Source of the DNA: Myxococcus xanthus
GTDB lineage: Bacteria > Myxococcota > Myxococcia > Myxococcales > Myxococcaceae
Reading direction: 5' to 3'
Length of the DNA stretch: 64,000 bases
NCBI RefSeq assembly: GCF_900106535.1
Contig: NZ_FNOH01000001.1
Span: 992,001-1,056,000 of the forward strand
In this document: positions 55,183 to 64,000 of the stretch, in pieces
Position numbering within the stretch: position 1 is the first letter of the stretch
Layout: every line of letters starts with the position of its first letter
The notes under the pieces: model-generated
What the model saw: only the letters and a program-made list of their open reading frames with translations
The model's database searches: none
What the model was told of the DNA's origin: nothing
Translations under genes and position numbers: made by a program

Positions 55183-58100
55183 ATGGCTACCGAAAGCGAT
55201 TCTCCCAAGCCCGCCACGGCGCTGGATGCGCGCGCCGCCGCCCCCGAATTGCGCCTGCTGGACCGCAGGGCGTTCGTGGGCTTCCCGGCGCTGGAGGTCC
55301 TGCCGGGACTGCGCATCTCCGACTTCGCACTCCAGATTCCGGACGTCAGCTTCCCCTTCAACGTCAGCGCCGGCGCCACGCGCTACCAGCGCAAGAAGCT
55401 GCACTTCGGCTTCCTCGAGCTGTCCGTCGACGCGGACCTGGTGACGCGCCGGGTGGCGGAGCTGGCCGGGCGTCTGGCCGGCATCGAGGACCTGCGCCTG
55501 CACTTCCGGCCCGGCTACCTCGAAGGCCAGGGACGGTTGCCGGCGCCGGAGCACACGCCCTTCACCTTCAAGGTGGCGTTCGACGCGGATGGGGAGCGGC
55601 TCGCCGTCTACCTCTACGACGTGCGCCTCTATGGCTTCTCCTCCACGCCGTCCGTGCAGGTGCCGGGGCTCTTGTCCGCGGCCATGGGCGCGCTGGCGCT
55701 GGTGCCGGATGTCGAGGTCCGCGGGGCCACGGGATTCTCCACGCGCGTGCTGCCCGCGCTGTGCCAACTGGCGGCGGTCAGCCGCGGCTACAAGATGCCG
55801 ACGCTGGACACCGCGCGCCTGTCGGCTGCGGAGGTCTCCAGCACGGGCCTGCGCCTGCGCTTCTCCGCGGGAGGACTGCCGCCGCCGTCGCCCCCGGACG
55901 AGGAGCTGCTGCTCGCACTGGAAGGCGCGCGCGCCTTCGCGGACGCCGAAGGCCTCATCGCGCAGGGCCGGCTGGCCGACGCGCGTCAGGCGTATCTCCA
56001 GGCCGGTGACGCGCAGGACGCGCACCCCTTCGCCGCCGAGCGGCTGCTGTCGCTGATGGTGGCGGACCCGCAGGCGCATGACCTGGCGCTGGACGTGGCG
56101 GCGACGCTGCAACGCCGCAGGGACCGCAGCCCCGCTTCGCTCTGGGGCGAGGCCGTGGTGCGCGAGCGCCGGGGCGAAGGTGCCCGCGCCGCCGAGCGCT
56201 ACCTGGCGCTGTGCGCGCTCGCGCGCCGGACCTCGGAGGAGGCCGCGGCCTTCTTCGCCGCCGAGGCCGCCGCCCGCTGCTCGCGCGACACCGCGCCCCA
56301 GGTGGCGGTGAAGGCGCTGCACGAACTGCTGGGGCTCAAGCCCGACCACCTGCCTTCGCTCAAGGCGCTGGCGCGTGCGTCCGACCAGGCCCGCGACAGG
56401 GCGGGCGCGGTGCGTGCCTATCGCCGGTTGGCGGCGCTCGCTCGCGACCCGGCCGAGGCCGCCGATGCGCACGTGCACCTGGCCCGGCTGTGCGCGCAGA
56501 CGGAAGACGACATCGCCGGCGCGCGCCTGCACTGCGAGGCCGCGCTGCGGCTGGCGCCGGACCATCCGGACGCGCTGCTGCTGTTGGGCGAGCTGTGCCA
56601 TCGCGGTGGTGAGCACCTGCGCGCGCTGAAGGCCCTGGACCGTCTGCGTGAGGTGGCCATGGGCCGCCACGAACTGGACCGGGTGGGCCATGCCGACCTG
56701 ATGGCCGGCCGCGTGTGGGACGAAGGCCTGAAGCAGCCGGAGAACGCGCTGCTGCGCTTCCGGGAGGCGGTGTCGCTGCTGCCCGGTGAGCCGGAGCCGC
56801 TGTTCGCCGCCGCCCGTGTGGCGGAAGGGCTGGGCCGGTTGCAGGAGGCGCTCGCGGGCTACCAGCAGGCGCTGGAGCTGGCGGGGCCGGCGCCGCGCTC
56901 GGAAGGGGTGCGGCACGCCGCGCACGCCAGCCACCACGCCCTGGCGCGGCTGTACCGCACGCGGCTGGGTGACCCTGCGCGCGCGCGGGAGCACCTGGAG
57001 TCCGCGCTGGCGTTGGATCCGCGCGACGCGGTGGCGCTGGAGGAGCTGATTCCGTACTTCCGCGCCACCGGCCGCTCGCAGGAGCTGGCGGAGGCGTTGG
57101 AGAAGGCCGCGGCGCTCCAGGACGCGCCCGGCAAGCGCGCGGCGGCCTGGGCCGAGGCGGGCGAGCTGTACCGGGGCAAGCTGCAACAGCCGGAGAAGGC
57201 GGAGCGGCTGCTCCTGCTGGCGCTGGAGGCGGATGGCGACCACCGGCCCGCGCTGGAGTCGTTGCTGGCGCTGGCCGAGGCCCGGCGTGACGGCGCGCTG
57301 CTGACGCGGTGCCTGTCTTCGCTGGCGCGGCTCGCCACGGACCTGAAGGAGCGCGCGCAGAAGTACCGCCGGCTCGCGGTGGCCGCGCGCGACCTCGCCT
57401 TCGATTTGGACCTGGCCGTCCACGCGCTCCAGGAAGTGCTGCGCGCCGAGCCGGATGACCTGCCCGCGCTGGGCGAGCTGTGCGCGTTGCAGCGCAAGCG
57501 CGCCGACATGGCGGGGCTCGCCGACGCGCTGGAGGTGCGCGCGCGGGTGGCCGAGGCGCAGGGCGACAAGCGGCTGGCCGCGGCGGCGCTGCGTGAGCTG
57601 GCCGGAGTGCTGGAGGCCCGGCTGGGCCGCGTGGGTGACGCGCTGGTGGCGCTGGAGAAGGCCGCGCGGCTGGCGCCGGACGCCGCGGTGCTGCTGGACC
57701 TGGCGGACCTGTCGCTGCGCTGCGAGCGCCCCGAGCATGCGCGGCGCGCACTGGAGAGCTTGCTGTCCACGCTGCCTCGCACGGCGGCGCCGGAGAAGCT
57801 GGCGGACGTGCGTTCCCGGTTGGGTCGCGCGTGCGAGATGCTGGGGGACCGCGAAGGCGCCATCGCCGCCTACGCGCAGGCCTTCCCGCTGCGCCGGCTG
57901 GATGATGCCCTGGCCGCGCGCCTGGAAGCGCTCTACACGGAGGCCGGGGAGTCGCAGGCGCTGGCCGAGCTGTGGGCCAACCGCGCCCAGGCGCTGATGG
58001 GCGCCGACCGCGCCGAGGAGGCCGCGCCGCTGTTCCTCCAGAGCGCTCGTACGCTGCTCGAGCGAGGCGAGAACGCCGCGGCGCTGATGCGTCTGACGGC

Positions 58101-61100
58101 CGCGCTGGAGGCGAACCCCGAGGGCCCGCTGGCCGCCGAGGTGTTGGAGTCGCTGGCCGAGTTGGAGCTGGAGCGAGGCGAGAAGCTGGAGGCCGCGCGC
58201 CTGTACGCGCGCCGCGCCGCGCTGATGCCCGAGGCCCGCGCTGGCGCGAAGCTGCTGTTCCGCGCCTCGCTGCTCGCCGCGGGGACCAGCCGCGAGGAGG
58301 CCTTCCTCGCGGACGCCCTGGAGCGTGACGCGAGCTACGCGCCCGCGCGCCAGCGCCGGGGCGAGCTGCGTCTGCCCACGGATGCCCGCGCCGCTTTGGA
58401 GGACTTCGAGGCCGTGCTGGCGCTGCCGCCCGCGGACGGCGATGCGCCTCGCGAGAGTGAGCGCGTAGCCCTGACGCGCAAGGCCGCCACCGCGGCGGTG
58501 CGCGCGAGCCGCACGGATGCCGCCCGCCGCCTGCTGGCCGAGTACAGCGCCCGCGCGCCGGAAGATCTGGACGCCCGGGTGGAGCTGGCGTCGCTGCACC
58601 GCAAGGCGGGTGCGCGCGAGGCCCTGGCGGACCTGCTGGTGGAGCTGTGGCCGCGCCTGTCCGGCGAGCCGCGCCGCGCCGCCCGCCGCGAGCTGGCCGA
58701 GCTGTCGCTGGGCCTGGGGCGCGCCACCTCCGCGGTGGACGCGCTGCGCAGCCTGCGCCTGGAGGAGCCGCAAGACACCTGGGCGGCGCAGTCGCTGCTG
58801 GACCTGCTGCCTCCACCCGGCACCGGCACGCCGGAAGAGGAGACGGAGCGGCTGGAGTTGCTGAGCACGCTCGTGGCCGCCGCCTCGGGCGAGGCGCGCG
58901 CGGAGCTGCTGGCCCGGCGCGCCGTGCTTCACCGCGCCGCGGGCCGGGTGGCCGCCGCGCGCGATGACTTCTCGGAGGCCGCGAAGGGTTCTCGTCGCCC
59001 CGCCTCGTTGCTGCTCGCGCTGACGGAGCTGGCGCGCGAGTCGGGCGATGAGGCCGCGGAGCTGGACGTGTGGCGCCGCGCCGTATCCGCCGACGCCAAC
59101 CTCGCCGCCCGCGCTCGCGAGCGGCTGCTGGCCCTGTCCGCCACGCTGGTCGAGAAGGACGAGCGCGCCCTCGCGCGCGAGGCCCTGGGCGCGGCCATTG
59201 GACTGGAGCTGTCCGCGGCGGAGCGGTGTGACGCCTTCTTCTCCCTCGCCGAGCTGGCGCGCCGTGATGGCCAGCCGGAGGACGAGGCCGCCGCGCTCGC
59301 CGAGGCGGCCCTCCAGGGACCCGCGCCTCGCCGCGTGGAGGCACTGCTGGCGCGCGCCGCGCTGCTGGAATCCAGCGGCCGCATGGCGGACGCGGGGCAG
59401 AGCCTGGAGGCCGCGCTCGCGCTGGCCCCGAGGCACGCGCAGGCCACCGCCGCGCTCCAGCGCGTGCTGCGGACCCGGGAGGACTGGGCCGCGCTGGCCG
59501 AGCTGCTCTCCACCGAGGCACCCCATGTGGCGCCCGCCGAGGCGGCCGCGATGTACGCAGAGCTGGCCAGCCTCTACCTGGACCGGCTGTCGCAGCCGGT
59601 GCCCGCCGAGGCCGCGCTGCGGCAGGCGCTGCGCCTGTCCCCGTCTGACGCCGCCGTTCGCCGTCGCCTCGTCTCGCTGGTGGCGGAGCGTGGGGAGTTG
59701 CGTGAGGCCGCGGCGCTGCTGGAGACCGCGGCGGAGAGCGCCACCGCGCACGACGCGGCGCTGCTGCTGCGTGAGGGCGCGGGTTACGCACGCGGCGCGC
59801 ACGACCTGGACAAGGCGCTGAAGCTGGCGCGCAAGGCCCACGCGCTGGTCCCCGCGCAGGGGCCGGAGCTGGCATCGCTGGCGGAGTTGCTCTACCTGCG
59901 CGGCGCGGTCATCGAGGCGCTGCCGCTGCAAGACGCACTCGCCGCCGCCGCGGATTTCCGAAGCGCGCCGGAGGCCGCGGAGTCCACGTGGCTGCGCCTG
60001 GCGGAGCTGGCCGAGCAGACCGGAGAGACGAAGCGCGCGGTGGCGGCGTACCGGAAGCTGCTCGTGGAGCGGCCCCTGTGCGAGGCCGCCGTCATGCGTC
60101 TGGCCGCGCTGCTGGAGAAGGATGACCCGCGCGGCGCCTTCGACGTGCGCGTCACCCACGCGCACGCATTGGCTCCGTCCGAGGACACCGTGCAGCGGCT
60201 CGTCGAGCTGTCGGCGCGGGCCCGCGAGGTGCTCGCGGACGCGGGTGTGGCGGCCTCGCTGCTGGCGCGCGCCGCGTCGCTGGCGTCGGAGCCGCTGCCG
60301 CTGCGTCGCCGGTTGGCGGCGCTGCACCGGGAGACCGGCCGCACCGTGGAGTTGCTCGCGGAGCTGCGCCAGGTGGCCACCCTCAGCCTCGAGGCAGGGG
60401 ACCCGGACGCGGCGCTCGAGGCCTATCAGGAAGAGGCCCGGCTCGCGGTCGACCTGGGCCGCGCGGACGACGCGCTGCGGGCGCTGGCGGATGCGCGCGA
60501 CTTGTTGGAGGCGCGGGGGCAGCAGTCCGAGGCCGCGGCGTGCGAGCGCTACCGGGCGAAGCTGCTGCGCGACGTGAAGCTGGACCCCGCCGGCGCCGAG
60601 GTCGCGCTGGAGCGCGCCTTTGCCCTGGCCGTGGACCTGGGCACCGCGAAGCTGGGCGCGGCGCTGGCCGAGCGTCGCGACGACGCGGAGGCCGAGGCGC
60701 GTTGGCTGGAGCGCGCGCTGCCGCTGCTGGATGACGCGGGCGAGGCCGCGGCCGTGTTGCTGCGGCTGGCGCGGCTGAACCTGGGCGTGCTGTCAGACGT
60801 GGCGAAGGCCGAGGAGTTGCTGCGCTCGGCGCTGCGCAAGGACCGGGCGCTGACGGAGGCCGAGGGCCTGCTGGAGAAGCTCCTGGAGAGCGACGGCCGG
60901 CTGGCGGAGCTGGCGGCCTGGTACGAGGAGTGCGCGGAAGGCGAGCCCGACGCGGCCCGTCGCGCGGAGCTGTTCCTGCGCGCCGCCGTGCTGTACCGCG
61001 ACCGGGCAGGGCGCCCGGAGTCCGCCGCCGCGGCCTTCATCGCGGCGCGTGGCGCGCGCCCGGACGACCTGGAACTCACCGCGCAGGCGGCGGAGCTGCT

Positions 61101-64000
61101 ACACGAGGTGAAGCGCCACGCGGACGCCGCGGAGTTCGACGCGGTGCTGCTGGAGGCGGACCCGTTCCGCGAGCCCGTCTTCGCTCGGCACCTCGCCTTT
61201 CTGGATGAGGCCGAGGACCACCAGGCGCTCGCCGAGCTGATGCTGCGCAGGGCGCAGCGCCAGGAAGCCGCAGGCGCCGCGGAGAGCTATCTGTCCGCCG
61301 CCCGTGCCTTCCGCGCGGCCGGTGCCCGCGAGCGGGCGCTGCTGTGCGAGGACCAGGCCTTCGAGCTGAGCCCCGCGAGCGCGGAGGCCTTCGAGCGCGT
61401 GCGTGAGCGCGCGGCCGGTGACGTGCGCCGGCTGGCGGACCTGCTGTCCCAGCGCGCCGCGGCCCTGTCCACGTCGGAGGCCCTGCCGCTGCTGCGCGAG
61501 CGCGCCGCTCGACTGCTGGACGCGGGCGAGGCGCTGCTGGCCGCGGAGGCCTTCGACGAATACCTCTCCCTGGCGGGGGATGACGTGGACGCCCTGTCCG
61601 CGCGCGCCGAGCTGGCCGCGAAGGGTGGAGGCCCCGTCGCCGCGCGCCCCTACGACCGCCGCTTGCTGGACGTGGGCGGGGACGCGCTGCCGGTGCCGGT
61701 GCGCACGCGGACCTGGCTGCGGTTGGGCCATGCCTCGCTCGGCGCGGGCGCGTTCCACGACGCGGCGGATGCCTTCGAGTCCGTGGTGGCGCTGGAGCCG
61801 GAAGGCGAGCGCGGCCGCGAGGCGCTGTCGCTCCTGGCCGAGGTGCACTCGCGCACGGGCAACGCGCCGGGCCTCTACCGGGCGTCGCTCCAACTGGCGC
61901 GCCATGCGGAGGACGCCGCCACCGCCGAGGTGCTCTACCGCCGCGCGGCGGACCTCTTCGACGACCCGAAGGACGCCATCGACGCGCTGTTGCCGCTGGC
62001 GCGCCTGCGTCCCGCGGATGCGTCCGTCATCGACCGGGCCGTGGCGGGGCTGCACGCCCTGGGACGTCATGGCGACCTGCTGGACGTGTACGCCTCGGGC
62101 GCGGAGGCGGCGGGTGGCCGTCGCGCCGCGGAGCTGCTGTTGGCCGCCGCGTCGGTGGCCTCCAGCTCGCTGGCGGATGAAGACGCGGCCTGGACGCTGA
62201 CCCAGCGCGCCGCGGAGGCCGCGCCGGAGGACCTCACCGCGCTCCAGGCACTGGTGACGGGCCTGCGTCAGCGGGGCGACTCCACGCGGCTGCTGGAGGC
62301 GCTGGAGCAGTGGGTGCCGCGCGTCGAGGACGCCGACGAGGCCGCGGTGCTGCGGCTGGAGCTGGCCGAGCTCGCGCGTGACGCGGGCCGCGTGGATGTG
62401 GCGCGCGAGGCACTGGAGGAAGTGGCCGCGCGTGGCGCCTCGGGCGCGGGTTACGCGGACGCGCTGGAAGCCCTCGAGCCGCTGCTGAAGGACGCCCCCG
62501 CCCGCCGCGCCGAGGTGCAGGTGGCGCGCGCGGAGTTGGCCTCCGGCCGCGAGCGGCAGGTGCTGCTCATGGCGGCCGCGCGGGGCTTCGAGTCCGCGGG
62601 ACAGCTTCCGGAGGCCCTGAAGGCGGCGAAGGACGCCGCCTCGGTGGAGCCGGACGTCGACGCCGCCCTGCGAGTGGCCCACCTGTACCGCGCGTCGGGC
62701 GAGGCGCCTCGCGCGGCGCGGGCGCTGCTTCAGGCCGCGCGGCTGGCGGCGCCGGAGGAGCGCCCCCCGCTGCTGCTGGAGGCCGCGGGCCTCTGGGAGA
62801 AGGCGGGAGAGCACGGTGAGGCGCTGGAGGTGTTCGAGCGCATCGCCACCGAGGCATCGGACATGCTCGCGCCCTCGGAGCTGGCCGAGCGCTTCGGCCG
62901 GCTGGGGGCCTTCGCTCGCGCGCTGGAAGTGGGCTTCGCGCCCGCCATGGCCTCGGGCGACCTGACCGACGCGCTGGCCATGGCCGCGCAGGCGGGCGAC
63001 ACGGCGCGCACGCGAGAGGCGCTGTGGGCCCTGGCCGCGCTGGCGGACGCGGACCCCGCGCATGCCTCGGCCCTGGCGGATGGCCTGCGCGCGGAAGGCG
63101 ACGCGGAAGGGTTGCTGGAGCTCGCGGGCCTGTCCGCCGCGCGTGACGCCGCGTTCGCGGTGGCGCTGCGCGATGAGGTGCTCCGCTCGGCGGCGGCCTC
63201 GGTGCTGCCTCGCCTGCGCGCGCTGGAAGAGCTGGCGCCCGAGCCGGGCTTCGCGGCCCGTCTGACGCTGTTGCTGCCCACCCTGGAGAAGCTCCCGGAG
63301 GCGCTGGCGGAGGCGGTGCTGACGCAAGTGCATGCGCAGCCGGGCACGGTGCGCGTGGAAGCGCTGGCCATGGCGGCGGACGGCTGGCCCTCGCGACGCA
63401 AGTCGCTCTTGCGCGAGCGTTACGCACTGGAGCTGGAGCTGGGCCGCTACGAGGCCTGCGTGCGCACGCTGTCTCAGGTGGCCGGCGAAGAGTCGGACGC
63501 GGTGGCGCGCGCCGTCCTGCACCTGGAGCGCGGAGAGCTGCTGCTCAGCCCGCTGGAGCAACTGCCCGAGGCGCGCGAGGCCTTCGAACAGGCCCTGAAG
63601 GACGACCCCGCGCAGCTCCATTCCCTGCGGCACCTGTTGTCGCTGGTGGACCTGGGCGAGGAGCCCGCTGTCTTCGTGTCGCTGGTGGAGCGGCTGGAGC
63701 AGGCCGCGGGCGTGGAGTCCGGCAACACCTACCGCGAGCGGCTGGCGGACGCCTACGAGGCCCTGGGCATGGTGGCGGACGCGGCCGCGCAGCTCGAGCG
63801 GCTGCCGGAGACGGACGAACGGCTGGCCCGCCGCGCGAGGTTGGCGGAGGAGCGCGGCCTCACCGGCGAGGCCCTGCGCCTGCGCGAGCGGCTCACCGAC
63901 GAACCCGCGGTGCTGGAGGCCATTCTCCGCGGCTACCTGGACGCGCAGTTGGTGTCGCCCGGAGCCCGGCTCGCCGCGCGCCTCTTCGAGGCCGGCGAGC
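55183..64000 (+). CDS. giant TPR-repeat protein (partial, at least 2939 residues)
   Basis: The reading frame from the ATG at 55183 stays open to the end of the window, with no stop in 2939 codons. Residues 1 to about 235 (LLDRRAFVGFPALEVLPGLRISDFALQIPDVSFPF, AFDADGERLAVYLYDVRLYGF) form a beta-rich domain with no signal peptide. From about 240 to the end, degenerate TPR or SEL1-like helical pairs continue, rich in Ala, Glu, Arg and Leu (FADAEGLIAQGRLADARQAYLQAGD, EHLESALALDPRDAVALEELIPYF, ALEEVAARGASGAGYADAL). It probably acts as a cytoplasmic scaffold. The shared promoter region with the divergent kinase-cyclase gene suggests a functional link; the rest of the gene lies outside the window. 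Confidence 0.88.
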   Translation, partial: MATESDSPKPATALDARAAAPELRLLDRRAFVGFPALEVLPGLRISDFALQIPDVSFPFNVSAGATRYQRKKLHFGFLELSVDADLVTRRVAELAGRLAGIEDLRLHFRPGYLEGQGRLPAPEHTPFTFKVAFDADGERLAVYLYDVRLYGFSSTPSVQVPGLLSAAMGALALVPDVEVRGATGFSTRVLPALCQLAAVSRGYKMPTLDTARLSAAEVSSTGLRLRFSAGGLPPPSPPDEELLLALEGARAFADAEGLIAQGRLADARQAYLQAGDAQDAHPFAAERLLSLMVADPQAHDLALDVAATLQRRRDRSPASLWGEAVVRERRGEGARAAERYLALCALARRTSEEAAAFFAAEAAARCSRDTAPQVAVKALHELLGLKPDHLPSLKALARASDQARDRAGAVRAYRRLAALARDPAEAADAHVHLARLCAQTEDDIAGARLHCEAALRLAPDHPDALLLLGELCHRGGEHLRALKALDRLREVAMGRHELDRVGHADLMAGRVWDEGLKQPENALLRFREAVSLLPGEPEPLFAAARVAEGLGRLQEALAGYQQALELAGPAPRSEGVRHAAHASHHALARLYRTRLGDPARAREHLESALALDPRDAVALEELIPYFRATGRSQELAEALEKAAALQDAPGKRAAAWAEAGELYRGKLQQPEKAERLLLLALEADGDHRPALESLLALAEARRDGALLTRCLSSLARLATDLKERAQKYRRLAVAARDLAFDLDLAVHALQEVLRAEPDDLPALGELCALQRKRADMAGLADALEVRARVAEAQGDKRLAAAALRELAGVLEARLGRVGDALVALEKAARLAPDAAVLLDLADLSLRCERPEHARRALESLLSTLPRTAAPEKLADVRSRLGRACEMLGDREGAIAAYAQAFPLRRLDDALAARLEALYTEAGESQALAELWANRAQALMGADRAEEAAPLFLQSARTLLERGENAAALMRLTAALEANPEGPLAAEVLESLAELELERGEKLEAARLYARRAALMPEARAGAKLLFRASLLAAGTSREEAFLADALERDASYAPARQRRGELRLPTDARAALEDFEAVLALPPADGDAPRESERVALTRKAATAAVRASRTDAARRLLAEYSARAPEDLDARVELASLHRKAGAREALADLLVELWPRLSGEPRRAARRELAELSLGLGRATSAVDALRSLRLEEPQDTWAAQSLLDLLPPPGTGTPEEETERLELLSTLVAAASGEARAELLARRAVLHRAAGRVAAARDDFSEAAKGSRRPASLLLALTELARESGDEAAELDVWRRAVSADANLAARARERLLALSATLVEKDERALAREALGAAIGLELSAAERCDAFFSLAELARRDGQPEDEAAALAEAALQGPAPRRVEALLARAALLESSGRMADAGQSLEAALALAPRHAQATAALQRVLRTREDWAALAELLSTEAPHVAPAEAAAMYAELASLYLDRLSQPVPAEAALRQALRLSPSDAAVRRRLVSLVAERGELREAAALLETAAESATAHDAALLLREGAGYARGAHDLDKALKLARKAHALVPAQGPELASLAELLYLRGAVIEALPLQDALAAAADFRSAPEAAESTWLRLAELAEQTGETKRAVAAYRKLLVERPLCEAAVMRLAALLEKDDPRGAFDVRVTHAHALAPSEDTVQRLVELSARAREVLADAGVAASLLARAASLASEPLPLRRRLAALHRETGRTVELLAELRQVATLSLEAGDPDAALEAYQEEARLAVDLGRADDALRALADARDLLEARGQQSEAAACERYRAKLLRDVKLDPAGAEVALERAFALAVDLGTAKLGAALAERRDDAEAEARWLERALPLLDDAGEAAAVLLRLARLNLGVLSDVAKAEELLRSALRKDRALTEAEGLLEKLLESDGRLAELAAWYEECAEGEPDAARRAELFLRAAVLYRDRAGRPESAAAAFIAARGARPDDLELTAQAAELLHEVKRHADAAEFDAVLLEADPFREPVFARHLAFLDEAEDHQALAELMLRRAQRQEAAGAAESYLSAARAFRAAGARERALLCEDQAFELSPASAEAFERVRERAAGDVRRLADLLSQRAAALSTSEALPLLRERAARLLDAGEALLAAEAFDEYLSLAGDDVDALSARAELAAKGGGPVAARPYDRRLLDVGGDALPVPVRTRTWLRLGHASLGAGAFHDAADAFESVVALEPEGERGREALSLLAEVHSRTGNAPGLYRASLQLARHAEDAATAEVLYRRAADLFDDPKDAIDALLPLARLRPADASVIDRAVAGLHALGRHGDLLDVYASGAEAAGGRRAAELLLAAASVASSSLADEDAAWTLTQRAAEAAPEDLTALQALVTGLRQRGDSTRLLEALEQWVPRVEDADEAAVLRLELAELARDAGRVDVAREALEEVAARGASGAGYADALEALEPLLKDAPARRAEVQVARAELASGRERQVLLMAAARGFESAGQLPEALKAAKDAASVEPDVDAALRVAHLYRASGEAPRAARALLQAARLAAPEERPPLLLEAAGLWEKAGEHGEALEVFERIATEASDMLAPSELAERFGRLGAFARALEVGFAPAMASGDLTDALAMAAQAGDTARTREALWALAALADADPAHASALADGLRAEGDAEGLLELAGLSAARDAAFAVALRDEVLRSAAASVLPRLRALEELAPEPGFAARLTLLLPTLEKLPEALAEAVLTQVHAQPGTVRVEALAMAADGWPSRRKSLLRERYALELELGRYEACVRTLSQVAGEESDAVARAVLHLERGELLLSPLEQLPEAREAFEQALKDDPAQLHSLRHLLSLVDLGEEPAVFVSLVERLEQAAGVESGNTYRERLADAYEALGMVADAAAQLERLPETDERLARRARLAEERGLTGEALRLRERLTDEPAVLEAILRGYLDAQLVSPGARLAARLFEAGE

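Noticed and set aside
55087-60327. Open frame of 1746 codons on the minus strand opposite the giant TPR gene
   Set aside because: It is a GC-rich shadow: Arg/Gln/Gly-heavy translation without domains, antisense to a frame with clear repeat structure.

Overview
The window looks like a chromosomal segment of a myxobacterium, most likely Myxococcus or a close relative. The evidence is very high G+C with strong GC bias at third codon positions, many predicted lipoproteins, a MYXO-CTERM sorting tail, a SitA-type polymorphic toxin pair, large Hanks-type kinases, a sigma-54 activator with an FHA-like sensor, and a giant TPR protein. No rRNA, tRNA, CRISPR array or intact insertion sequence was recognised.

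Left part (1-22 kb): the end of a POTRA-domain lipoprotein gene; malQ; an AAG-type DNA glycosylase; an ECF sigma factor, a zinc anti-sigma factor and rlmN in one run; a DedA protein; a Cys-rich beta-propeller lipoprotein; a chimeric chemoreceptor fused to an extracellular-type solute-binding domain; a transglutaminase-like protein; astA; a lyase-like MYXO-CTERM surface protein; a PixA/AidA-like protein; a beta-lactamase-fold hydrolase; a B12-binding radical SAM enzyme; and a SitA-like toxin whose adjacent immunity-like gene carries an in-frame stop.

Middle (22-35 kb): mostly core metabolism and housekeeping. The glyoxylate-shunt pair aceB-aceA, fumC, clpP, an M48 metalloprotease lipoprotein and a large acyl-CoA oxidase/dehydrogenase lie here. 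Together aceBA, fumC and the acyl-CoA enzyme fit growth on lipid and acetyl-CoA.

Island (about 35.7-44.1 kb): a phospholipase D gene with an internal deletion is followed by an 8.3-kb block. The block carries a LamG/beta-propeller lipoprotein, a kinase-TPR protein, an unknown protein and a sigma-54 activator. A perfect 48-bp direct repeat, which is the 3' end of the phospholipase D gene, flanks the block. The second copy abuts nth. This suggests the block was inserted between convergent pld and nth genes.

Right part (44-64 kb): nth, a GNAT acetyltransferase, an 1838-residue polytopic membrane protein with an N-terminal zinc ribbon, an NlpC/P60-like lipoprotein, a small basic lipoprotein, and a kinase fused to a class III cyclase-type domain. 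The last gene is divergent from a TPR-type gene of at least 2939 codons that runs off the window. Long open frames antisense to these GC-rich genes are treated as shadows.
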